DNA of 64,000 nucleotides, from assembly GCA_930367215.1 (NCBI GenBank), contig OV884059.1:162004511-162068510 (forward strand), written 5' to 3'. Within the stretch, counting starts at the first letter, position 1. Each line of letters begins with the position of its first letter. Of the stretch, positions 22,860-34,820 are shown in pieces. The DNA comes from Pollenia angustigena. Taxonomy: Eukaryota > Arthropoda > Insecta > Diptera > Polleniidae. The notes under the pieces are model-generated. The model did no database searches and was not told the origin of the DNA. It saw nothing but the letters and a program-made list of their open reading frames with translations. The position numbers and the translations under genes were made by a program.

Positions 22860-23776
22860 AATTTAGGTAGTAACCCTGCGGGAAATTTGTGTCACTTGGT
22901 TTTAAGGCACTTATCCCGTGACAAGTGAAAGCAGTTTTATAATAAAAAGGCATGAAATGTGTTAGGTTAAAACAGAACATATCACTTAACTGGTGATAAT
23001 GTTCTAAAAGAGTAGTTACTCCAGAAGGTAATTGACAAACAACTTGTCATGTAACTGGATTTTGTGTGGGAAATGACTGATTTATTCTACCTGGTTCTAT
23101 TACTTTAAATAAAGGGGATCCGCCCTAATAACATGGTTCATTTGGGACGAAATTTGCGACAGGCATTATTTTAACTGAAATTGAATGTGTCCATTAAGGT
23201 TGTTTCTGTGACCTGTTACAAAGCGTCAAAAAGGTGCCAATTAACCCCATCGTAGGACATCGCCATGTTAAAGTGACAAGTCCCCTTCATATAAAGTGTA
23301 AGAACTAGAACCGGTGCCTATCACTTTAGAACTGTCACGTGACAAGTTAAATGTTAGTTCCCTTTCCTCTAGCGAAGTGTTCAAATTACCTACTAACAAA
23401 TTTTTGGAAAAAAAAACATTAACATTTTTTAGAAACCGGTTTTCGAATATTTCGGCTTTTTAAATGTTGTTACTTTTTGTTTTTCATCTGGTGCTTTTTG
23501 AATATTTGTTAATATTCGACCTATAAAGATGAAATTATACATTAAACTGGGTGAATAAGAACATTTAAGGGAGCTTTTTGGTACTTTTTCGTTCAACACC
23601 CGGTACTTTGATTCATTTTCGGTAATATAAGACATAGAAAAATAAAACTAAACATGCAATTTCCTGAGTTGATAAGAATCTATAAAGGAGATAAAATACG
23701 ACCCGGAGGTTGGTCCCTCGCCAAATTAAATCACATCAAAGATGGAAAAATAAATGCTTATTTCATATAAATTCAT
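22860..23776. other. Unassigned, with repeated GTGACAAGT words
   Basis: Between 22890 and 23350 the words CCGTGACAAGTG, TTGTCATGTAACTGG, AAGTGACAAGTCCC and TGTCACGTGACAAG recur on both strands, suggesting a decayed inverted-repeat element of about 450 bp. Boundaries are not clear. Confidence 0.4.
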
Positions 23777-23779
23777 ATA

Positions 23780-24017
23780 CGGGCATGTTCTAGAAATTGA
23801 AATGAAGTGGATTTGAAATCGAGCAAATTTTTAAACGTCCCTGTACTGAAACTTCATACAAATATTCCATTTTTTCAATTTAATTTTGTAAATACCAATA
23901 AGCTTTACAAGAACAACTCTTAAAACCAGGAAAAACTACGGTCCTTTTGTAAATAATTGAATTTTAAACCCCGTTCGATTCCAATTTCACTTCATTTGGA
24001 TTTCTAGAACATGCCCG
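23780..24017. mobile_element. MITE with CGGGCATGTTCTAGAAAT ends, TSD ATA
   Basis: Perfect terminal 18 bp inverted and further imperfect symmetry (ATGAAGTG words) to about 45 bp. It is flanked by ATA at 23777-23779 and 24018-24020. Size 238 bp, non-coding. Confidence 0.85.
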
Positions 24018-24776
24018 ATATACTTAGATGTACTATTTTTTCTTCATATGTATATAAAAATTTATGGTCGACCATTAGGCGAAAACTAGTGAAAATAATT
24101 ACCTAATCTTTATTTTGAAAATGTGTAAAATGCAGCTGCTCGGAGGATAATAATATCCAGATTGCCGATTTCGAAAATTTTTGTGAAAAATGGCCAACCG
24201 ACATTTATTCACATGCACATATCGAGCCCTAACCGCGAAAATAAAGCCAGCGACTTCATTTTCAAGTTTTCGTTTGTTTAAAAAAATGACTTTATTTGCC
24301 ACACTTGCATCATCTCCTAAAATATCATGGTCACATAAGGTACCGTTACGATTTTAATAGCAAGAACAATGTTATCGTAAGCGACAAATTTCATACAAAA
24401 TTTCTATGAAATAAAATAGAAACCTCTTTCCTTCTCCTGTAAAATTTGATTTTTGGTGCTTACCTACGTTCTTTTCGCCATTAGGGGTCGATATAGGAAG
24501 AAAATTATCGCGATGAAATATTTTCGATTTGTTCCATTTATGTACGTGTTTTTAAATTTGTAATCTTAAAAAACAAATAAAAATGTACCGAAATGTTCTT
24601 ATTGTTCCTTTATAATAAAAAGTTTTCGATGAAAATGTTGTTTACTTTTATTAAAATGTTGAAGTTTTTAAATGAATCTTCAAATGAGTTAATCTTATCT
24701 TATAATGCGAATATATATTTAAACGTAATCGATTATTTGAACATTTGTTTGTTTCAATAAATAACATACACTAAAG
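24018..24776. other. Possible decayed element, 24066-24492
   Basis: GGTCGACCATTAGGCGAAAA at about 24064 and, on the other strand, TCGACCCCTAATGGCGAAAA ending about 24471 could be degraded inverted ends. A 67-codon minus open stretch inside has no known domain. Weak evidence. Confidence 0.3.
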
Positions 24777-24989
24777 TTCGAAAAGGGCTCATCTCCGGAA
24801 ATTGTAATGACCATTCTCTCCTTTAAATATTACTTTAAATAATTTTCTGGTTTTTGCAATATAACCTAAACAGAGGCTTAACGTTTTGAGAAAAAAAAAT
24901 CTGCTTCAAAAATTCAAATGGTTTCAGAGATATTCAGTTTTTTATGCCTCCTGAAAACTTGGTATTTTTGTAACTGAGCCCTTTTCGAA
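24777..24989. mobile_element. MITE with TTCGAAAAGGGCTCA ends
   Basis: Perfect 15-bp inverted ends, TTCGAAAAGGGCTCA and TGAGCCCTTTTCGAA. Size 213 bp. A lone copy of one end is at about 22345. No clear TSD. Confidence 0.75.
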
Positions 24990-26340
24990 ATAAATGATTA
25001 AAGTTTATTTAGTTTTTTTTTTTTTTTTCATTTTATGTTCCACTCAGTAATGCCAATAGTAGGGAATTGTCCCTTTTTGTAGGGATTTTTTCGGAAAATT
25101 TCAAGCGTAGGGAAAAAGGGACGGATTTTTTATTTATTTCACTTAAAAATTAAATTTTTTCATTTAAGTAAAAATTTTGTATATTTTAACAGAAACCCTA
25201 TACTATGAGTCCAATCCTATATTATGAGTCTTCAAAAATTGTCAAAACCATGTTCCCGAAACTTCGTTGCGACGAATATTCGCGTTTGCATTTGCGAACT
25301 TTTCTCTTATTTTTGCCATTTTAAAATCGAATATCTAATGAATGAAATTTCTACATAGAAATTAATTTGTAAAAAAACAATCACACTTAATAAGCTAAGA
25401 GAAATAAAACAATACAATTTCGAATTTTTAAAAAAATTTAATGAAAATTTTTAAGGATAAGAAAGGGTATATTTTTAGAAGAAAATTTATTTTGTATTTT
25501 TAAAATATTTTTTTTTTTTTTAAATTTTAAAGAGCCTTCCGTTTTCTTTGGTACCAAGTTTGCTAAAAAAAATTATTAAAACAAATTATTTTAAATAAGT
25601 ATTCTTAAGCACCTTAAAAAGGACAAAAGGTCAGGAAATGCAAAATCAAATACGAAGTTTGAAAACTCCTATTCCGTTCTTAAAAACAAAAATAGGATTT
25701 TCGTCATTTTCTAATGCACCAAAATACGAAATGAGTTCCGTTTCCGAATGGAATTGTTCTCTGTGACATGGCTGCATGTGTTGTCTCTTGATTAAATGAT
25801 ATATAAAGGCGTTTCGGCAAAAATGAAAAATTTAAATTTGTCACACAGGTCTATTTTCGAAATAGAATTTTTTTATGCGTGTGTATGGCATTTATTTTAA
25901 TTTAGTTTTTTTTTCTTGATGTTAATAAATGCTTTTCGTATAATCCCTGTTGGACTTTTATGAGCTAACTCAAAATTAGGCTGACTTATATCTCACTCAT
26001 TTGTAACTAACTTCAGAACTTACTCAAATCTGATACAGTAATAAACAAAAATTAAACAACCTGAACAATACAGTACTTTATTTTGTTGAAATATTTATTT
26101 TCGTTATTATTTTTAATCAGTTTACAAAGACAATTTGTGTAGTTTTTTTCTGAAAATAATCAAAGTTCAAAAAGTGAATGGGTAGTCGTATATAGATAAT
26201 ACTCAATATCTAATAATAAAAAGTATCATTAATAAATATAATAATAAAAATATGAATGGTTAAAGTAAGAGAAATTTAAAAAAAAATAATGCAAAAGGAG
26301 AAAGAAAATTAAATAGAATAGAAAAAGGAAGTGAAATTAA
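24990..26340. other. Mixed TE debris
   Basis: 25047-25130 (CAGTAATGCCAATAGTAGGG and repeated TAGGGA/GTCCC words) looks like one end of an insect hAT. About 25640-25774 is a truncated reversed copy of the 62371-62629 MITE (ends TCTCTGTGACATGGCTG). 25955-26020 has GAGCTAACTC / TCACTCATT words that recur at 29330-29940. The rest is AT-rich. Confidence 0.45.
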
Positions 26341-26735
26341 AGAAAGTGAAGTGAATACTGTAACAAGGATTCTGGATCAGGATGATTTAGGAGAGTACAC
26401 AACAATCGAGGCTGTGGAATCTAGCAAGGCAATTTTTAAAAAATTGCCTCCAAAGAAAAACTAGGTGTTTGGTATTATAAATACCGTCCAAGCCGAGAAA
26501 GCTTTGAGGAACTTTTATACATTTTACGTGAGGAAAATGTGCAAAGGACTTTCGGAATTAAGAGATTCATTGGCTTTGAAAGCTAATTTTTCCTGGTGTA
26601 TATTGCCATCTGGGTATAAAAAACCAATTGAATAAAGTTGCAAATATTATTAAAAATTGGGATAAGGTTGTGGTCGATATAAATATCGACGGCTTGCCAT
26701 TATATCATCCTCTCAATTATGATCTATTTTGATGA
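26341..26735 (+). pseudogene. Possible TE-associated protein remnant
   Basis: Frame-broken plus-strand segment ending NIIKNWDKVVVDINIDGLPL before a stop. A 'V/I-D-I-x-I-D-G-L-P-L' string is one I associate with uncharacterised proteins of insect transposons, usually followed by a 'WPIL' box, which is missing. Upstream text is interrupted by several stops. Identity is tentative. Confidence 0.3.
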
Positions 26736-26784
26736 AAACCATAAATATTTGCAATTTATCAGTTTTCCCTGTTGACATTTATCA

Positions 26785-26890
26785 GGCCTGTTCTGAAAAT
26801 CACATTTTATGAAAGTGATTTGAAATCACAAGAAAGGTGTTCAAGGCATATTATTTTGTGATTTCAAAACGTTCAGCTACGTAAACAACT
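26785..26890. repeat. Z repeat, copy 1
   Basis: GGCCTGTTCTGAAAATCACA and the small palindrome GTGATTTGAAATCAC also occur at 28985-29115 and 44273-44447. It looks like one end of a MITE-like element. Confidence 0.5.
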
Positions 26891-27131
26891 TTTTGAAATC
26901 ACTTTGTTATTTTTGCGACTATTGCAAGATGACCGTCATTATAAATTACTTAAAGAAAATATTCAATGTGTTGGTTATTGATTTTTTTTATGCAATAAGC
27001 TATTTTATTTACAACAAATCATTAAAAATAAGAAAATTCGACGGCACTACAAAAATTATATTTGCTTTTTGTGACTTTTGTTGTGATTTCAGGTTTGTTT
27101 TTTAGTTCAGTTAAAGATCGCTAATTCGTCA

Positions 27132-27325
27132 CAGCGGCATGAAAGCAAAGTCTAATATTTATTTAAAATCGAAAAAGCTGTAAAGAATCACAGGAAAAAA
27201 TCGCTTCTTTCGCTTGTGTCACGGCTTAAATTCGCGAAAAATTGCAAATTTGTAAACAAATCCTCGAATTTATTTGAAATAGCTGAATGGGTTAAAAAAA
27301 TAAACAAAATGTCGGATAATAACAA
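27132..27325. repeat. Direct repeat D, left copy
   Basis: Contains CAGCGGCATGAAAGCAAAGT, AAAGCTGTAA and AAATCGCTTCT. It matches 28780-28955 in order and orientation. The two copies bracket the piggyBac remnant. Confidence 0.7.
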
Positions 27326-27363
27326 AAAATTTTTAGCAAAATAACGAAAATTCGTGAAAATTT

Positions 27364-28691
27364 TTAACCCTCCGACGCGCGATAAGATCCCTGTGGACTT
27401 TGTAAATTTTTAAACAAGTGCTATTTAAAAACTGATGGGGAGAATGGCCACATATTTCATGACTTCTATTATTGGATTGTTATTAGTGTTTTAATACTAA
27501 TTCCAGGAGTTTTCTTATTTGCAGAGGTCCGTAGGGACCTTGTATGAATCTTCATATGAATGACTAAAAAATGTACTAAATTTCTTAAAACAAATGTTCA
27601 AAATGCATATTCAAAATAATAACAAAGTAAGCATTTCTTATCTGATATTCTCGTATTATCAATATTATTATTATATTATATTACAAATAGAAAAGGTAAT
27701 GAAAATGTTGTAGTATGGAATGCAGAAAACCCAAATGCCACACCAAAACAATGGCAAACAGTAACATTAAAAGAATTCCATGCTTACCTTGGAATCTTGC
27801 TCCATGCGGGATGCTATCCTTCAAATTCTGAACCAACAATGGAAATGTGGAGTGAAGCGCATTTACCACTCTACAAAGCAGCAATGTCATACAATAAGGA
27901 AGGGAGCAATATACACGATTAAGCCCATACAAGCGTGATACTAAACGATGGCCACTAGCAATGTTCTACGACATTTTGGACATAGCTGGACTGGCATCAT
28001 TTATTATTAATGACGAACTAGGCATCACCAAGAAATCCGACAAACGTCGTTCTTTTCTGAAGCAGCTAAGTAAGGAGTTAGCGATGGCTAACATTGAAGA
28101 GCAGGCAAAAAATACAAGCATAACTCGTTTTCCAAACATACGTGCAGCTATAGAATCGATGGGCATAAAGCTAGCTCAATTATAATAATTTCAATAACTT
28201 ATTTGTTAAATATTTGTATGAAATTGCAGGTAATATCAAGAAGTAGTACTGCAACACCATCAGTAGCACCCCGTGATAATCGGTTCACATGCCGATTATG
28301 TCGAAGAGAGTAAAATAAGTAACGTAAAACTCCATACATCTGCAAGTGCTGCCAAAATCATGTGTGTGCTGAGCATTCGACTACAATTAAGAAATTTCGA
28401 GAGTGTATCAATAATTCAGAAAATTAGTTACTAACGTCTATTCTAAATATAACTAGTTTGTATTCCATATGATTGGCTAATAATTGCAATTTTCATTTTC
28501 ACAATTCAACTGTATACCTATTTTTTTTTTTGTATTTCAATAACTATTTAAGAATATTTTAACATATTTACATCAAAATGAATTAAAGCATATATAAATG
28601 TTAGCGAAATTCAATGCATTTTCATATAAGGTCCCTACGGACCTTACCGCTCAACGACCGACTAAAAAGTTACCGCTCGTCGAAGGGTAAA
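27364..28691 (+). mobile_element. Internally deleted piggyBac-like element
   Basis: The left end is TTAA followed by CCCTCCGACGCGCGATAAG. The right end, reversed, is TTTACCCTTCGACGAGCGGTAA, so the TTAA target is intact on the left and mutated to TAAA on the right. A subterminal inverted pair, AGGTCCGTAGGGACCT (about 27524) and AGGTCCCTACGGACCT (about 28629), lies inside the ends. TTAACCC termini plus the transposase remnants at 27681-28437 identify piggyBac. At 1.33 kb it is about half the usual length. Confidence 0.85.
27681..28437 (+). pseudogene. piggyBac transposase, N-proximal and C-terminal parts only
   Basis: The first part reads WQTVTLKEFHAYLGILLHAG, then PTMEMWSEAHLPLYKAAMSY, the conserved start of the piggyBac transposase core. 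It breaks near 27920 and resumes in another frame with KPYKRDTKRWPLAMFYDILD, a KKSDKRRSF segment and RFPNIRAAIESMGIKL. After a stop comes a cysteine-rich tail (FTCRLCRRE, then CKCCQNHVCAEHS), the family's C-terminal zinc-binding domain. The part holding the three catalytic aspartates is missing, so this copy cannot be active. About 300 residues are lost relative to a normal protein of some 550-600 (family knowledge). Confidence 0.85.
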
Positions 28692-28779
28692 TAGTTCAAA
28701 CAAGCCATAAAATTGAAAAGGAATGGCAAAAATTCTCTAAAAATTGCTTAATTAGCGGAAATTTGCTAAAATTTGCTAA

Positions 28780-28955
28780 CAGCGGCATGATAGCAGAGTC
28801 TACTATTTATTATAAATCGTTAAAGCTGTAAAAAACAGAAAACTTACAGGAACAAATCGCTTCTATCGCGAGCGTGGCTAAAATTTGCAAAAAAAAGCCC
28901 TAAAACTAATTTGAGATGCTAAACAGTAAAAAGAAACAAATTGTCAAAAAATAAC
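28780..28955. repeat. Direct repeat D, right copy
   Basis: Matches 27132-27325: CAGCGGCATGATAGCAGAGT, AAAGCTGTAA, AAATCGCTTCTATCGCGAGC, and a common end near ATAAC. Confidence 0.7.
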
Positions 28956-28984
28956 ATACAAAGCGTTAAAAAATTACAATTTTA

Positions 28985-29115
28985 TTATGTTTGTTTGTGC
29001 TTTCGACAATTGAAAATTACACCGAAAACACACAAAAACGATGTGATTTACAAAACACCACAAAAGCAGACGTGTGATTTTAAAAGTACATGTGATTTGA
29101 AATCACATTTAATCA
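28985..29115. repeat. Z repeat, copy 2
   Basis: Shares ACACACAAAAACGATGTGAT-type sequence and ACATGTGATTTGAAATCACA with 26785-26890 and 44273-44447. Confidence 0.5.
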
Positions 29116-30267
29116 TTCATAAAGAAACGAAATTTTCAAGCTCTTTGCGTTAGCAGAAAAAAAGAAAAACAATCACCAGGAAGGCGAGCTTTCAAATAAT
29201 TGATACAAATAAATAACATAGATATAGATATAATAAAACCATTCGAATTTGAATATTATTAATTTTTATGTAAAATTGTAAATATCAATATTTTTTAATA
29301 ATAAATAAATAAATATTAAAAAATACGTCAGTTCATAGCTAATTTGCAGTGTCCTACTATTTTATTCACCACAAACTAACACAGAATGAGCTAATTTATG
29401 AGAAGCTGAATCTAATGCAGAGTGAGTGTTTACTTATTCTGATGAACTATACGCTGCCTTGTAAAAGCTAAGTATTACTGAACAACCTAAACAAAAGCGG
29501 CAAGCGTTTTTTTAAACATGAAAATTTTATTTAAATATAATTTTAATAAAACAAACCGACATAGCGATCTGTCAAATAAGATTTATCAGCCGGGTGGTTT
29601 CTTATTCGCATTCTAATGGTTTGTTTCGTATAAATTGTATGGAAATGAGAAGTTTTAACATACAAAAAACGCTTCCGCTCATATTTAGGTAGCTCAGTTA
29701 GTTAGTCAGATTATACCTAACTCAAAGTGCCCTCTTACGTTATGCGCTACAAGCTAACTCATAATGAACTAGCTTGCGGTTAGCTGAAACTTATGCAGAA
29801 TGAGTGAGTACTGACTCGCTCTGATGACACTACGTGTAAAAACTGAATAGAGTTTAACAAGGGATATGAGCTAGCTTTTTAGTCACCTGTGAGTCATTTC
29901 TCGTTGTCAATTAGTTAGTTTTAAGTTAACTCAAAGTCCTACAGAGATATTTACAAAATGCTAACAAAATATGTATTTGTTTGTCTGTTGCTAAAAACAA
30001 TAAATTTTTAACTTAGGGAAAAGTTTAGGGATTATTTTTTTTAGTTGTAGCGAAAAAAGGGATTTTTTTAGGCACGTAGGGATTTTTTGAAATTTCACCT
30101 GGCTTAACTATTTCCACTTTAACACTAAAGTAACCTGCATGTAATATATCCACTTCAAATCCACGACGACCTTCAACAGAGTTTTTTCGGTTTGTTCTAA
30201 TTCGTAAATTTTATGTTTGAAATAAAAAAAAAGGATGTGAGAATTTTAAGCCAACCAAGCAAGTTGG
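29116..30267. other. Unassigned, with repeated GAGCTAACT / GAATGAGT words
   Basis: Two stretches (about 29355-29460 and 29690-29860) share CTAACTCA..AATGA and GCAGA(A)TGAGTG words, probably decayed copies of one repeat. About 30010-30110 carries GTAGGGATTTTTT words like the segment at 25060-25130. Confidence 0.35.
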
Positions 30268-30965
30268 TGTTGTGAAAAACAATATTTATAAGATTTTTAA
30301 TCCTCCAACTCTAGTGGTGAATGACGGAATACCAAGTTTCTTATTCCATGTAAAACTTTTTAAAGTTCACGAAGTTCATATAAGACCCCAAACAGTATAT
30401 ACATGTATATTCCATCTGGCTGTCCGTCTGCTGACAACTCAGAAGAAAAAGCAATATTGGTGTGAAATTGTTAATAGTTATCCTAAGCAATTTGGGATTT
30501 AAATCTAGCAAACTCAATTCAGTAGGACAACCCTGAAAAATTTATATTTTTTTTATAAAAACTAATTGTACAACATTTCTTGAAGATCGATCCACAGTTT
30601 ACCTAGGCCCATTTAAAGCCCACTCTTGAAAAACACCTTAGTACGCCTAAAATTTTAACAAATAATGTTATTGTAATAAAGCTATGGAGAGAAGCAAAAA
30701 TACTAGCTGAAGATAGAATTCAATGGAAAGCTTTTGTACTGGCCCTTTATTCCAACTAGGAATCCCAGGAATTTATATATATATATAATAAAGCTAGGGC
30801 TTTCGTAGTTTTATCAGACTAAAAATCACACTGACAAATTTCATGAAGATCGGTACATAAGTCCACTCTTGGAAATCACTTCCCCGTATAGCCCTCTGCT
30901 AAAAATTCTAACTGTCAGTGAAGGGTATTAAAGATTCAGCACAGCCAAATATAGCAATCTTACTA
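30268..30965 (+). repeat. R2 dispersed repeat, copy 1
   Basis: Begins near CCTCCAACTCTAGTGGTGAA and ends GGGTATTAAAGATTCAGCAC, then AGCCAAATATAGCAATCTTA. It shares the PGPT-like row of landmarks of R2 (CAATTTGGGAT, GTCCGTCTGCTGAC) with 41105-44250 and 47563-49420. Non-coding, class unknown. Confidence 0.7.
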
Positions 30966-32329
30966 GAAGAATTGCTAAATGCTTTATGTAACACATTTTA
31001 TTCAAATGGACGAATTTTCGAAAATTTATAAGTGGGCTGATATGAAATTGAAATTTTTTACTTAATTAAAATTTTTAGGTAAAATTTCAAAAGAAATTTG
31101 ATTGATTTTAAGAAATTTCAGCAACTTTTTGTGCCATCTTCGTGCACTTTGAGAGCTTAAATTTTTGTAAACCATTAATTTTGATCAGAACAAACTTGTC
31201 AAACACACACAACTATCAATCAATGCCAATTATCAACAATACCTGATGTCAGACCGTTCCTTTTTCAAGAGTTTTGTTTTAATGCACATTCCCCCTAGAC
31301 ATGAGACAACCTTTAAAAAAGATAACAGTTTTGGGACTTTTTAAAAATCAATTCAATTTCCCTTTAAGTCAAAAATTGTTACCATCCATTCCTGTTTTCA
31401 ACTTTCTTCAATCTTTAAATTTTATTTCTTTTTTTAGATAAAGTGAATGAATGAGCGAGTGAGTGAGTGCTTGAATGGCATGTTGAAGGAGTTCTTAAAG
31501 AAGAAAGAAGTATTAGTTTATTTTTTTTTCTATTCCGCTTAAGCTATTTTGTTTGTGTTAGTGTTCCTTTATATCTATGTTTGTGTGTATATTTAAGTTA
31601 CAAAAGAAAAGAAAATTGTCATCGTAAGCGTTGTTTTGATGTCATACAAGACGTCTGCTCATTTTCATAATTGGATACTTAAGGGAATTTTCTAATTTAC
31701 AGAGTGAACACAACAACAACACAATACGATGAACTATTAAAAATGTTGCTTAACACACAGGCATGAAAGAGCATATGTGTGCGAAAAGTTAGTTTTTTTT
31801 CATGAATATTCATATATTTTTTTTACATACAGTAAAAACTATAAATTAAGTTCTTGTCATACATTGAGAATTATTTTTTAGGCAAAAACAAGTTTTATAT
31901 TAAATGAAGAGAACATTTATTTTATTTTTTAGCAACTCATTGTTCTTTAATTTTTGTTTTTCTCAACAAATTCGAAAATTTACTAAATTTCGCAAAATTG
32001 TATTTGTCTACAAAAAAAAATTATTTTTGTGTATTTTTTTTCAGTGTAAGCAAGTCGTTTTAATTTTTCCGTACAAATTAATAATTTAATATTTTTATCG
32101 TATTCTTTAAAACAAAACGAGGGGTTTACATCAATTGTTTGTTAAGTAAATAATTTATTACGCAAACTTTCTAAAAAGGCATGCATTTAGAGTCTAGAGT
32201 CTAGTAAAAATACAAATTATTTTCTCATGTTCTCATTGTTAGTGTGAGAGCATTCGCACATGTGCGGTGTTTTGCAGATCTCTGCTCTAGAGTCTAGACG
32301 CAATAATTGGATCTCTTTTATTTTGAGGA
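30966..32329. other. No feature recognised
   Basis: AT-rich. AGAGTCTAGAGTCTAG at about 32191 and CTCTAGAGTCTAGA at about 32285 are short direct repeats. No coding signal. Confidence 0.35.
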
Positions 32330-32756
32330 TTGTAGCAGCGCAGTCATACCAGCAATCTTATAATTTCTTCACTTTCACTTTCCCGTTAAATTTTTTTTTT
32401 CAATTCGTATTCTTAATCATTGTAATAAATCACAAATAATTTTAATATTTCACAAGAAATAAATCGTTCACTTGTAAAACACATTTAACCACGAAGTAAA
32501 AATTTAACTTTAATCGTTATTTTTAATGTTTACATTTATTTTTTGTTTTAGTACTGCCAAGTTTAGTTTTGATTTGAATTTCACATTTGAAACCAATTTG
32601 ACATCAAATTGACAAAACATATGATGGCAAACGTTTATTTTCAAATCATTAACAATTTGAATTTAAATGTTGAAATCAAACAATTGAAAAACGTTTTCTT
32701 TGATGTCAAATGTTCAAGTCATTTCATATCAGAGGTTTGACTTCGTGTTTGTTGGG
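32330..32756 (-). mobile_element. Element Y, one end only
   Basis: In reverse orientation this matches the left 410 bp of element Y (47048 on): terminus CGTGTTTGTTGGG, words CTTTGATGTCAAATGTTCAA, AACACATTTAACCACGAAGT and AATTGGATCTCTTTTATTTT. The other end is not found upstream. Confidence 0.65.
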
Positions 32757-32860
32757 AACGAGTAAATACTTATCTCTAACAGCACCTGGGTTCTAAGCTT
32801 AACTCACTCAACTAAACTATTATTTTTTGTTATGTAAATTTGTTGTACTAGTTGTTTGTT

Positions 32861-33251
32861 AATTGAAGCACAGCCGCGAATAACGTTGTAAACGCCACAT
32901 TTTGCAAAAACTGTTTTTTTGCAGATAACCGTTGACCTTACTCTCTTACACAGTTTAAACATCAAATCAACCAAAACTGTGCACATTAACGCCTTCAAAA
33001 TGGCGTACAAAGTGTCAGCCAGTGGGAGAACATTGCAAGTTACTAACAAAATGGTGAAGCCGAAATGGTTTTGCAGTGCGGCATAATGTTTTAAAAGCCT
33101 TTTGCGTAAAAGTTTTTATTATCATTATTTTTAATAATAGAAATAAAAATTTTTAAAACAAATATTGCTGTCTGTCAAAAAACGTTTTCTTGCTCTCCTG
33201 AAAAATTATTATTTTGTAACTTAAAACGTTATTCGCGGCTGTGCTTCAATT
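32861..33251. mobile_element. MITE with AATTGAAGCACAGCCGCG ends
   Basis: A perfect inverted terminal repeat of about 27 bp: AATTGAAGCACAGCCGCG, then AATAACGTT, flanked by GTT on both sides (32858-32860 and 33252-33254). Size 391 bp. The minus open stretch across it (32804-33049) has no known domain. Confidence 0.8.
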
Positions 33252-34811
33252 GTTTATATACAATTTATTTCCACCATCTTAGTTTGCACATTTGTAAGAG
33301 TAACCCATGAATTTTTGAAGTCCTCAAATAAAAGTAATAAGCTTTTCACCGAAGAAAATGTGTGCAATGGAGAGTTTTTTGCAACGTTCGCTTGCTAGGT
33401 AAATAGAGTTTTTGTTGGGTTGTTTTCGAGTTGGCCCTCGTTTAATTTTAACGCTTTGTTATTTTGTATTTATAAATGTAAGTTATTGTGAATGTGTTAC
33501 CTTCTTTTCATAATAGTTAAAATTGCATACACTTTATACAATAAAAACACATACACAAAAACGATTACTTTCACAAGCCCCAACCTTGTCAGCTTAAATA
33601 TTTCTGTTTTTTTTTTCTCATAAATTCTGCAAATACGTAACAAAAAGATGAAAGGAGAAGAAGAGAAGCAAGCGAAAAGAAAACTTAGTAGATCATACCA
33701 GCAAAAAAGTTGAGAAAAAAAAACTTGAGAGAAACCGCGCAAGTTAATATGAAGTTAGTGCAACACAAAATAATTTTTAATTTTTGCTACTTTTTCTATT
33801 TAAAGGTTGCAATTTTAGTTGTTGTTTGTATGTTGTAGTGGAATGTCATTTTTATAATTGTATGTATGTATGTATAATATTATTACTATATCGTTGTTTT
33901 TGTTGTACATATACAAGAACAATATTTTAATGTTAGTTGATGAAAATTCTCATTCTAACTACAAATATACAAGCTAAATACATACATACATACATATGAG
34001 ACTTACCACCTGACATGTGGTAAGTCAGTATATGCTTATGTTTATATTTATGTACTTATGCACACACACTCACACACAGTGTTGATAATTGGAGCATACA
34101 ACATCACTCTTGACATTATGACGTTATTTCCCTGCAGCAAATTAATTTTTATCATACACGTAAATTGCATTTATACACACACCTTCAATTTTTGTTATTT
34201 TCCCTTTTTTATATATTTGTGTGTTTTTTTCTGTTTGTTTTTTATTTAATTCTGTGTCCTCTTCTTTTCATTTATACGTCACATATGTATGTACGTACGT
34301 AATTGTAGTGAAAGTACATGTAGTTAGTACGTATGTATGTGTTTTATATTAAATTTGCGTGTTTTCAGGTGTTATTTGGAGTGTGTGTGTGTCTGTGTTT
34401 GTGCGTGTTTATGTGCAAATGAAGGTAAGTTAATTGTGTACTAACAATTTCAAATTGAAATCACATTTTCAGAAGCGTATAATTAAAATAACGACAAGGC
34501 TAAAAGGGACAAACTGTCAACGTACTCGTATTTGTATTAATTTCACACCATTTTCACACATGTAAATGCAGAAGATTCCCTTTAATGTTAAAACTTTTAT
34601 TAAATTGTAACACTTTATAATTAAATGTTTGATAGTTATGTATATTAAACACAGAATTACATACTGTTATTTACTGAATTTCTAAAAAATTTGGGTAAAA
34701 AAATGCCGAAATAATTTTGCAAAATAGTAAAAAAAAAATTTATAATTTTTAATTTAGGCTTATTAAGTTCATCAAATTAAATTTAAATTAAATCACTTTA
34801 ATAAAAGAAGA
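33252..34811. other. Low-complexity AT-rich stretch
   Basis: Microsatellite-like runs: GTATGTATGTATG near 33860, ACATACATACATACAT near 33982, CACACACACTCACACAC near 34062, GTGTGTGTGTGTCTGTG near 34380. No gene or element ends. Confidence 0.4.
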
Positions 34812-34820
34812 AATTCTGCA

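Noticed and set aside
25047..30110. A single 5-kb hAT element: CAGTAATGCCAATAGTAGGG at the left, a similar AGTTAAGCC (reversed) at the right, flanks GTTCCACT / TTTCCACT
   Set aside because: The inner GTAGGGATTTTTT words are in the same, not inverted, orientation at both sides, and the duplication matches only 7 of 8. I treat the left side as a lone hAT end.
32804..33049. 81-codon minus-strand gene with cysteines
   Set aside because: It starts within a MITE's left flank and covers its inverted repeat; no domain, and composition is explained by the element.
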